Shown here in pieces: positions 45,114 to 52,245 of a stretch of DNA of 64,000 bases. Source of the stretch: Acidobacteriota bacterium (GTDB lineage Bacteria; Acidobacteriota; Blastocatellia; UBA7656); NCBI GenBank assembly GCA_038040445.1, contig JBBPIG010000012.1, positions 1-64,000 on the forward strand, read 5' to 3'. A model generated the notes under the pieces. It saw only the letters and a list, made by a program, of their open reading frames with translations, did not search any database and had not been told where the DNA came from. Positions within the stretch are counted from its first letter, which is position 1. The number at the start of each line of letters is the position of its first letter. The translations under genes and the position numbers were made by a program.

Positions 45114-45233
45114 TACCAATCTTCGTGCCAGCGTCTGTGACTCGGCTAAACGCTGCGAACACAAGGGCAAATCGCCGTGCGCCAATGTGTTCGGAGCGGT
45201 TCCGTTGTTCGATTCCGAGAAAGGGTTTCCCAG
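45114..45233. repeat. Diverged dispersed repeat, copy B
   Basis: Partner of 35818-35935, with identical blocks TACCAATCTTCGTGCCA (45114-45130) and GTTCGATTCCGA (45207-45218) and GCTAAAC at 45145, at nearly the same spacing. No gene is visible in 44959-45594, a 636-bp spacer. Confidence 0.65.
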
Positions 45234-45594
45234 TGGTGGGCCGAGCTAGTCCGTCCCAACAGATTGCATGGACGGCACGCGCCCGAGATGCCGGAGTGAG
45301 CCGGAGGGCGCCCGCTTCTCGCTTGTCCGTCCGATATAGGCGAGCAGACTTTTATCTGTGGTTCGATAGTCATACCACTCCGGACGCCCAGTCCTTAAGG
45401 CTGCATCATTAATCCTCTAGAATTCTACTTCGCGCTGAACCTTACAATTTGCCAACTCCGCAATCAAGGTAGCGCTGGGTACGCAAACTCACCTGTGGCT
45501 TGTCAAGCAATCCCTCGATGATTCAATGGTCCGAAGGATCGCATGTTTCAATGCACGCCTCGAGGTAGCAGTTTGTGTCTCGCGGTATTAAACT

Positions 45595-45837
45595 ATGAGC
45601 ACTGTGAAAGCCTACGAAGAGATCATAGAGTTTATCGCGGCGGGCACGACGCCAGACACCGTTGTTTCATTTCGCCCGTCGCCAGCAACCAAGACGCGCG
45701 TTTCAGAGTTGATCCATCAAGAAAAGACAACCGGCCTTTCGGCCGAAGAGAAGTCAGAATTGGACAACTACATGCAGTTGGAACACCTGATGAGGTTGGC
45801 CAAGGCACGCGCTCATCAGTACGTCGCCAATGAGTAG
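45595..45837 (+). CDS. Small helical protein paired with HNH nuclease
   Basis: An 80-residue all-helical protein: KAYEEIIEFIAAGTTPDTVVSF, then a helix (TKTRVSELIHQEKTTGLSAEEKSELDNYMQLEHLMRLAKARA). It has no named domain that I can assign. Its 3' end overlaps the HNH nuclease gene by eight bases, so translation is coupled and the two products probably act together. I recall similar small ORFs beside HNH genes in other bacteria; that is from memory and not checked. It could be an antitoxin or immunity partner, or a specificity subunit. SD evidence is weak. Confidence 0.7.
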   Translation: MSTVKAYEEIIEFIAAGTTPDTVVSFRPSPATKTRVSELIHQEKTTGLSAEEKSELDNYMQLEHLMRLAKARAHQYVANE

Positions 45838-46270
45838 CTACGTCAGCGAGGAATTGCGGCGGCTCGTTGCAAATCGGGCGGAGCGTCTTTGCGAGTACTG
45901 CCTGATTGGCGAGGATGACACATTCTTCGGCTGCGAGGTTGACCACATCGTCAGCCTGAAACACTCTGGCCCGACCGAAGCTATCAATCTTGCCTATGCC
46001 TGCTCCTTCTGCAATCGGAACAAGGGCAGCGATATTGCGTCTCTCTCGGGAGTAGCCGGCGAGCTGGTGAGGTTCTTCAATCCCCGAATCGATCTATGGT
46101 CCGAGCACTTTCGATTGGAAGGAAGCCTGATTGAACCACTGACGAGTGTTGGTGAGGCAACCGCTCGAATCCTGAAGTTTAACGAGAGCGAACGAGTTCT
46201 TGAGCGGGAAACGTTGATTGCAATCGGACGGTATCCGTCGAAACCAGCATCACTTCGTATGCGGAAGTAA
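45830..46270 (+). CDS. HNH endonuclease
   Basis: A 146-residue HNH nuclease. A zinc-binding Cys pair (CEYC) is followed by the HNH core: GCEVDHIVSLKHSG (His as general base), the mid Asn in INLAYACSFCNRNKG, and the closing Asn/Lys. A second Cys pair (CSFC) completes the structural zinc site. HNH enzymes nick or cut DNA with a divalent metal; the target is not predictable. The frame overlaps the upstream small ORF by eight bases. It lies close to permease 8, convergent. No homing or phage context is visible, so a defence or toxin role is only a possibility. Confidence 0.88.
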   Translation: MSSYVSEELRRLVANRAERLCEYCLIGEDDTFFGCEVDHIVSLKHSGPTEAINLAYACSFCNRNKGSDIASLSGVAGELVRFFNPRIDLWSEHFRLEGSLIEPLTSVGEATARILKFNESERVLERETLIAIGRYPSKPASLRMRK

Positions 46271-46300
46271 CGTACGATGCGCTCCTGATGCTCAGTCAGT

Positions 46301-48946
46301 CTATTCATACCTCAGCGCCACCATCGGATCGACGCGCGACGCGCGGCGCGCTGGAACAAAACAAGCCGCCAACGCAACAAAGACCAGCAACAAAGGGACT
46401 CCTGTGAAGACGACCGGATCGGTCGGGCTGACTTCGAATAGCAGGCTTGCAATCGCTCGTGTTAGAACGAGCGCGCCACCAACTCCGATTGCAATGCCGG
46501 CGGCGATGAGCAGCATACCTTCCCGTAGAACCAGGCGAAGCAGAACACCCGGTTGGGCTCCGAGCGCCAGCCGGATGCCAAATTCCTTCTTCCGGCTGCC
46601 GACATAGAGTGACATTGTGCCGTAGATGCCTACCGCTGCGAGCAGCAATGCCAACACCGAGAAGGACGCCAGCAGCAGATTCGTCAACCGCTGGCTATTG
46701 AGCGTTCGACCGATGACATCGTTCATGGATCTGATCGAGTACACCGGGATGTCGGGATCCAACCCGGACACCGCGGTCCTGACTGCACCGATGGTCGAGT
46801 TTGAAGGGCCGTCGGTTCTAATAACAAGCTTCGCCACCAGCGTCGGCGACTGCGAGAGCGGAGAATAAATGTGAGGCTGCAGCTTCTCCGCAAGCGCGTC
46901 TTGCTTGATTCCGCCAACCACTCCCACTATGGTCATCCATTGCAGATCACCAGTGGTCTCGACCCTTTTTCCAAGAGCGTCGCCATCCGGCCAATACATT
47001 CGCGCCAGCGTTTCATCTATTATCGCTACCGGTTGCGAGTCGCTTTTGTCTGATTCCAGAAAATCCCTTCCGCGCAGCAAAGGGATTCCCATTGCCTGAA
47101 GGTTCCCGGGCGTCATCGACAATAGCTGACCTTGGACCCCCTCATCACCAGTCCCTGGTTCGTGTCCTTCTACGATAAAGTTGTCAGTGTTGTCATCGCC
47201 GCCAAACGGGATACTCGTGGTGAGCCCTGCGGCGCGAACTCCCGGCAGGCTGCGCAGGCGATCGATCAGGCTCTGGTAGAACTGTAGTGATTGTTCGGGC
47301 TTCGAATATTTGCGAGCCGGAAGAGAGACGAACATCGTCAGCAGCTTCTCCGGATTGAATCCTAGATCGACAGACTGCAGACGCTGAAAGCTCTTCAGCA
47401 GCAGTCCCGCGCCGATCAGCAACACAAAAGAAAGCGCGAACTGCGCCGCCACAAGCGCGCTAGTTGACCGGCGGCTGGAGGTGCCGCCGCGTCCTCCTTC
47501 GTGCATTGCCGCAACCATCCCCATGCGATAGGCCCGCAACGCAGGCATAAGTCCAAACAGCAGCCCGGTCAGCAAGGCGAGACCGGCCGTGAACGCCAGC
47601 ACGCGTCCGTCGACCGTCACCGCTTCGATTCTCGGTATTCCGTCGACGGGCATCCTCCCGAGCATTCGCACGCCTAGCCAGGCGAGCATCACCCCGCCCG
47701 CTGCGCCGATGAACGCGAGCACCAGGCTCTCGGTCAGGAGTTGCCTCGCGACGCGAGACGGGGTCGCGCCGAGCGCGAACCGCACAGCAATCTCTCTGAC
47801 CCGCGATGTGGCGCGCGCCAAAAGCAAGTTCGCGACGTTGGCGCAGGCGATCAACAGCACCAGTCCTACTGCGCACAGCAAGATGAGCAGAGGCTTTTTT
47901 GTAGATCCGACCATCACCTGCTTCAGCGGCGTGACTATTGTCTTCAGAGCAGAGCCCTGGTCGAGCGGTATTCGGCTTTCGCCTATGTCGGGATGCTGGC
48001 GAGCGTAGTCCCAAAGCGCCGCCTTAGTTTCCGCCTCTGCCTCTGACAGCGATACACCTGGCCCAAGCCGCGCGATCGCTCTTAAGAAGTAGGGCGCGGT
48101 CCTCGTTGGATTCAGCGCGATGGGAATCCATATCTCGGTTTCCGGGCGAGGAAGGCTGAAGCCCGCCGGCATAACACCGACCACTTCGGTCGCGGTGCTG
48201 TTCAGGTTCAAGGATCGGCCGATTATGTTGGGATCGCCGGAAAACCGGCGCTGCCAAAAACCAAAACTGATAACGCAAACGCCATTGTTGCCGGGCGTAT
48301 CCTCGCCGGCACGAAAGGCTCGTCCGAGGACCGGCGGAATACCGAGCACCTTGAAGAAATCGGCGCTGACGGTGCCGAGGGAAACGCGTTCCGGGTCACC
48401 ATCTCCAGTGAGATTCGCGCCGCTGGTCGAATAAGCGGCCACCGCTTCAAGCGAATGTGTGTTGTCACGTAATGCGGCGAAACTCGCCTGCGAGAGATTC
48501 CAGGCGTCCAGTCCGAGTTGCCGTTGCGATTGTACCAACCTCACCAGGCGATCAGGCTGCTCATATGGGAGGGGGCGCAGGAGAATACCGTCAACCAGAC
48601 TGAAGATCGCGGTATTCACGCCGATCCCAAGCGCGAGGGTAATCACAACGATTGCGGTGAAGGCCGGATTCTTTCGCAGCATCCGCAGCGCATAGCGCGC
48701 GTCCAGCCATACCTGCTCGATCGTCGCTCCCAAGCGTACGTCCCTCACTTGCTCCTTCACTTGATCGACCCCTCCAAAATCGATTCGCGCTGCTCGATAT
48801 GCTTCGTCCGCGCTTAACCCACCGGCGACTTTCTCATCGATGAGCATTGCAAGATGCGCGCTCATTTCTTGGTCGAGCTCGCGCTCGGCGTGGTCTCTGT
48901 GAAACAGGTTCGATAACAGACTTCGAAGGCGATAGAACAACGGCAT
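46301..48946 (-). CDS. ADOP (MacB/FtsX-type) permease 8 with cytoplasmic N-terminal domain
   Basis: The longest ADOP here, 881 residues. An extra N-terminal domain of about 85 residues (YRLRSLLSNLFHRDHAERE, EMSAHLAMLIDEKVAGGLS, AARIDFGGVDQVKEQVRD) precedes the usual start WLDARYALRMLRKNPAF. This extension occurs in ADOPs linked to PadR regulators and is likely cytosolic. Signatures are RVREIAVRFALGA and RKKEFGIRLALGA; the tail is [13 protein letters not shown] start at ATG 48946 with SD GGGAG, six bases upstream; the TTG two codons before is unlikely. The PadR gene is 173 bp upstream in the same direction and presumably controls it. Confidence 0.9.
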   Translation of the reverse strand: MPLFYRLRSLLSNLFHRDHAERELDQEMSAHLAMLIDEKVAGGLSADEAYRAARIDFGGVDQVKEQVRDVRLGATIEQVWLDARYALRMLRKNPAFTAIVVITLALGIGVNTAIFSLVDGILLRPLPYEQPDRLVRLVQSQRQLGLDAWNLSQASFAALRDNTHSLEAVAAYSTSGANLTGDGDPERVSLGTVSADFFKVLGIPPVLGRAFRAGEDTPGNNGVCVISFGFWQRRFSGDPNIIGRSLNLNSTATEVVGVMPAGFSLPRPETEIWIPIALNPTRTAPYFLRAIARLGPGVSLSEAEAETKAALWDYARQHPDIGESRIPLDQGSALKTIVTPLKQVMVGSTKKPLLILLCAVGLVLLIACANVANLLLARATSRVREIAVRFALGATPSRVARQLLTESLVLAFIGAAGGVMLAWLGVRMLGRMPVDGIPRIEAVTVDGRVLAFTAGLALLTGLLFGLMPALRAYRMGMVAAMHEGGRGGTSSRRSTSALVAAQFALSFVLLIGAGLLLKSFQRLQSVDLGFNPEKLLTMFVSLPARKYSKPEQSLQFYQSLIDRLRSLPGVRAAGLTTSIPFGGDDNTDNFIVEGHEPGTGDEGVQGQLLSMTPGNLQAMGIPLLRGRDFLESDKSDSQPVAIIDETLARMYWPDGDALGKRVETTGDLQWMTIVGVVGGIKQDALAEKLQPHIYSPLSQSPTLVAKLVIRTDGPSNSTIGAVRTAVSGLDPDIPVYSIRSMNDVIGRTLNSQRLTNLLLASFSVLALLLAAVGIYGTMSLYVGSRKKEFGIRLALGAQPGVLLRLVLREGMLLIAAGIAIGVGGALVLTRAIASLLFEVSPTDPVVFTGVPLLLVFVALAACFVPARRASRVDPMVALRYE

Positions 48947-48979
48947 AATCAACTCCCATCAAGAGCCTGGTAGATTGTT

Positions 48980-49030
48980 CAACCTGCGGGCAGGTTGCCG
49001 GCACACAGCAGCAGGTTTACCAACCTGCTG
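48980..49030. repeat. Two short hairpins between padR and ADOP 8
   Basis: CAACCTGC-GG-GCAGGTTG (48980-48997) is a perfect 8-bp hairpin. CAGCAGGTT-TACC-AACCTGCTG (49009-49030) is a perfect 9-bp hairpin. Both use the AACCTGC core, so they can also pair with each other. They sit between the two genes of the PadR operon, where they could tune readthrough or stability. Confidence 0.7.
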
Positions 49031-49119
49031 TACACTATCCTGAACTTCGAACCTCAGCGCTTCGCGCTCGAGGCACTAAGTGAGACACCACTTCGGGTGA
49101 ATCAAGTATCTTGACGCCC

Positions 49120-49455
49120 TTATGAAGTCGCTTCGAGTGCGAGGAAGATCGCCGCGGCAATCCGCTCCCAGTTGGCGGTCTCGGTTTCGAGATGCCTCCG
49201 GCCCGTCCTCGTCAGCTTGTAGTACTTTGCCTTGCGGCGGTTCTCCGATTCGCCCCACTCCGACGCAAGCCAGCCCTTCTCCTCGAGCCGGTGAAGCGCC
49301 GGAAAGAGCGAGCCCGGTTTGGGATGAAATGTTCCCTGAGTGATCTGATTAATGCGGTGCGCAATCCCCAGCCCATGATTCGGGCCCAGACCAAGCGTCT
49401 TGAGGATCAGCAGATCGAGCGTGCCTTGAAGAAGATCATCCGTGCCTCCCGACAT
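49120..49455 (-). CDS. PadR-family transcriptional regulator
   Basis: A 111-residue winged-helix repressor of the PadR-like group: LLQGTLDLLILKTLGLGPNHGLGIA (helix 1 and start of the HTH), FHPKPGSLFPALHRLEEKGWLASEW (recognition helix and wing) and NRRKAKYYKLTRTGRRHLE (wing tip). PadR-like proteins in this family respond to small ligands or partner proteins and usually repress nearby transporter genes. It is upstream of permease 8, which has the matching N-terminal extension. Start ATG 49455 has AGGAGG six bases upstream. Its promoter carries two copies of a palindrome, so autoregulation is likely. The inducer is unknown. Confidence 0.93.
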   Translation of the reverse strand: MSGGTDDLLQGTLDLLILKTLGLGPNHGLGIAHRINQITQGTFHPKPGSLFPALHRLEEKGWLASEWGESENRRKAKYYKLTRTGRRHLETETANWERIAAAIFLALEATS

Positions 49456-49463
49456 AAGCTCCT

Positions 49464-49516
49464 CCTATAGACTGTCTGTAGGACATTAAGGCACGACCTA
49501 TAGAATGTCAATAGGA
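49464..49516 (-). promoter_or_regulatory. padR promoter with two palindromic operators
   Basis: On the minus strand TTGACA (49511-49506) and TAATGT (49488-49483) are spaced 17 bp, a good sigma70-type promoter. Two 19-bp copies of CCTAT-N9-(A/G)TAGG lie at 49497-49515 (over the -35) and 49464-49482 (at the start site and SD). They match at 16 of 19 bases and are offset by 33 bp, about three helical turns, so two dimers would bind on one face. Confidence 0.7.
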
Positions 49517-49550
49517 GCTGGCTCGTATTTGACTCTCGCTGCTCGCCAGA

Positions 49551-49720
49551 GTTCCGGGTTCAGGGTTCAGGGTTCAGAGTTCCGGGTTCAGAGTCCAGGG
49601 TTCAGAGTTCAGAGTTGGGTTCCACGAACCCGGAACCCGGAACTCTGAACCCGGAACCGTTGAACGACGAACCCGGAATTCTGAACCACGAACTCTGAAC
49701 CCTGAACCCGGACCCTGAAC
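49551..49720. repeat. Heptamer inverted repeat (GTTCAGG/GTTCCGG family)
   Basis: Nine or more left units in register from 49551 (GTTCCGG, GTTCAGG, GTTCAGG, GTTCAGA, GTTCCGG, GTTCAGA, GTCCAGG, GTTCAGA, GTTCAGA), then complementary GAACCCGG-type units to the next ADOP stop. The right arm is longer and less regular than the left, with interruptions (GTTGAAC, GACGAAC). Confidence 0.83.
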
Positions 49721-52144
49721 CTATTCATAGCGAAGCGCCGTCATCGGATCTACTTTCATCGCGCGGCGCGCTGGCGCCAAACAGGCTGCCAGAGCCACTC
49801 CCGCAAGGAGTATCGAAATGATGACGAAGGTCGCGGGATCGGTTGCGCCAACCGCAAAGAGCAGGCTTGTCAGCACCCTAGTCAACGCAAACGCCGCGGC
49901 AAGCCCGATCCCGACGCCAACCAGCGCCAGCGCCATCCCCTGTCCGACGACAAGCTTCAGCACGTCGGACTGCCTTGCGCCCAGCGCCATGCGAATTCCA
50001 ATCTCGTGCGTGCGCTGAGTGACCGAATAAGACATCACTCCATAGATGCCAACCGCCGCCAACACCAGCGCCACTCCGCCGAAGATACCCAGCAACAGCA
50101 TATTGAAGCGTCGCCGGGCGACTGAATCCGAGAGAAGCTGCTCCATCGTCTTGATGTCTGGAACGGGCAGATCCTTATCGACTGCCCAAACTTCGTTCCT
50201 CATCGCATTGGCCAGGCCCGCGGAACCCGATCCGCCGCGCACCACTATGGTCATAAACGGCCACGGGTCAATCGAGCAAGGCACATACAGCTCGGTCCTT
50301 GATTGAGAGTCCAACCCAAAGTGTTTCACGTCCGCGACTACGCCCACAATCTCCATCCATGGATCATCATCATCATCAATCCGCAAGCGCTTGCCGAGCG
50401 GGTCCTCATCGGGCCAGTACCGCCGAGCCATCGCTTCGTTGACGATGCCAACTCTAGCAGCGTCAACGGTGTCGCGGTCGGTGAAGTCGCGGCCTTTGGA
50501 AAGCGGAATGCCCATCGAACGGAAGTAGTCCGGACTTATCACCCGGTAATCCGCGCTGGGGCTATTGCCGGAGCCATCGTCCTGCCAGCGCTCGATCGTC
50601 AAACCGCGGCCGCTGTTTCCGGGCGTCAGCGGAAGTCGTGAAACTGCGCCGGCTGACTGCGCTCCGGGCAGAGACTGCAGACGCTGAATTACTTGCTGAA
50701 AGAAAACCGCTCGCCTCCGTCCATCAGGGTACTGTGCCGCCGGAAGAGAGAGACGCATTGTGAGAACGTCTCGACTGTCAAAGCCCGGATTCACCTGCCC
50801 CAGACGAACAAAGCTCTTGATCATCAGACCCGCGCCGACCAACAGCACCAGCGACAGCGCAATCTCCGAAACGACGAGCAGGCCGCGAACGCGATTGCGG
50901 CGCGCTCCCGCGCTTCCACCGCGCCCTCCTTCCTTGAGCGATTCGTTCAAGTCACCCTTCGACGCCTGCCACGCTGGAACGAGGCCGAATGCGACGCCGG
51001 TGACGAGTGAAACAGCAAGCGTGAACCCGAGGACCATCCCATCGATCCCAATATTCTGCGCTCCATAAATACTCGTTGGTATGAGCGAAACCAGCGGCCC
51101 GATTCCCCACAAGGCCAGCAGCAACCCTAGCGCTCCGCCGATCAGCGCAAGGACCATGCTTTCAGTGAGCAACTGTCTCACGAGTCTCAGACGATTCGCG
51201 CCGAGCGCCGTTCGAATGGCCATCTCCTTCTGCCGCGTTGCGGCTCGAGCGAGCAGCAGGTTGGCGACATTCGCGCAAGCGATCAATAACACAAAGCCCA
51301 CTGCCCCAAGCAGCACCAGCAGTGCCCACCGCACATCGCCTACCTCGTATTCACGCAGCGTCGCCAGGCGCACTCCGCGCCCCATGTTCTCGTTCGGGTT
51401 TTGGTCTTCCATTCGGCGCGCGACTGCGTCCATGTCCGCGCTTGCCTGCCCGAGAGTCACGCCCGGTTTCAGGCGAGCTATTGCGCTGAGGTAGTGACTG
51501 TCGCGGTTGGCCGCCATGTTTACCGTGGGATTCAATACGTGCTCGGGCACGATTTGTCGAGGTGGAACCCAGAGGTCAGCTCCTTCGGGAAATCTGAACT
51601 GGGCGGGCATCACTCCGACGATGGTGAAAGGCTCGCCGTTGGTAGAAAGCTTCTGCCCGATGATGTTCTTGTCGGCGCCGAAGCGGCGCTCCCACAGACC
51701 CTGGCTTATGACGGCGACGCGGCTGCTGCCGAGGTTCTCTTCGCCCGGTTGAAAAACGCGGCCCAGGATCGGCTGGACGCCCAACACCGGAAACAGAGCG
51801 GCAGTAGTCACAACTCCGGATACGCGTTCGGGTCTGTCGCCGCCGGTCAGATTGAAGCTCTCTTCCCGGTAAGCCGCGATGTTTTCGAAGCTCTGATTCT
51901 GCTCTCTCCAATCCACGAAGTTGGCCGCAGCGATAGCGTCCAGGCTGCGTCGCTGCAAGTTGCTCTCGAACACCATCACCAATCCATCCGGATTCGGAAA
52001 AGGTAGAGAGCGAAGCAGAACAGCGTTGACTACACTGAAGATCACGCTATTCGCCCCAATGCCCAGCGCGAGAACAACAACTGCCACGGCGGTGAAAGCG
52101 CGGTTGCTTGCCATCATTCGAAGCGCGTAACGCAGGTCTTGCAT
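49721..52144 (-). CDS. ADOP (MacB/FtsX-type) permease 9
   Basis: An 807-residue orphan permease. I start at ATG 52144 (MQDLRYALRMMASNRAF), with SD GGGGAG; the longer open frame upstream is translated heptamer repeat (for example KSAIGNRQSEMG) and is rejected. Signatures are RQKEMAIRTALGA and [13 protein letters not shown]; the tail is MKVDPMTALRYE. The loop [13 protein letters not shown] is shared with permease 5. It and permease 10 follow the padR gene on the same strand, upstream in transcription order, separated from padR by a heptamer hairpin and the padR promoter. Confidence 0.88.
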   Translation of the reverse strand: MQDLRYALRMMASNRAFTAVAVVVLALGIGANSVIFSVVNAVLLRSLPFPNPDGLVMVFESNLQRRSLDAIAAANFVDWREQNQSFENIAAYREESFNLTGGDRPERVSGVVTTAALFPVLGVQPILGRVFQPGEENLGSSRVAVISQGLWERRFGADKNIIGQKLSTNGEPFTIVGVMPAQFRFPEGADLWVPPRQIVPEHVLNPTVNMAANRDSHYLSAIARLKPGVTLGQASADMDAVARRMEDQNPNENMGRGVRLATLREYEVGDVRWALLVLLGAVGFVLLIACANVANLLLARAATRQKEMAIRTALGANRLRLVRQLLTESMVLALIGGALGLLLALWGIGPLVSLIPTSIYGAQNIGIDGMVLGFTLAVSLVTGVAFGLVPAWQASKGDLNESLKEGGRGGSAGARRNRVRGLLVVSEIALSLVLLVGAGLMIKSFVRLGQVNPGFDSRDVLTMRLSLPAAQYPDGRRRAVFFQQVIQRLQSLPGAQSAGAVSRLPLTPGNSGRGLTIERWQDDGSGNSPSADYRVISPDYFRSMGIPLSKGRDFTDRDTVDAARVGIVNEAMARRYWPDEDPLGKRLRIDDDDDPWMEIVGVVADVKHFGLDSQSRTELYVPCSIDPWPFMTIVVRGGSGSAGLANAMRNEVWAVDKDLPVPDIKTMEQLLSDSVARRRFNMLLLGIFGGVALVLAAVGIYGVMSYSVTQRTHEIGIRMALGARQSDVLKLVVGQGMALALVGVGIGLAAAFALTRVLTSLLFAVGATDPATFVIISILLAGVALAACLAPARRAMKVDPMTALRYE

Positions 52145-52155
52145 GATTCTCCCCA

Positions 52156-52242
52156 TTTCCGATTGCCGATTGCCGATTGCCGATTTCCGCGCTGCGGATG
52201 GCCAATTCTTAAGCGGCAATCGCCAATCGCCAATCGGCAATC
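52156..52242. repeat. Heptamer inverted repeat (TTGCCGA/TTTCCGA family)
   Basis: Left arm TTTCCGA, three TTGCCGA, TTTCCGC (52156-52190). Right arm 52213-52242 contains CAATCGC, CAATCGC, CAATCGG, CAATC. The loop is about 22 bp. Upstream frames through this repeat explain the false N-terminal extension of permease 9. Confidence 0.83.
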
Positions 52243-52245
52243 TTC

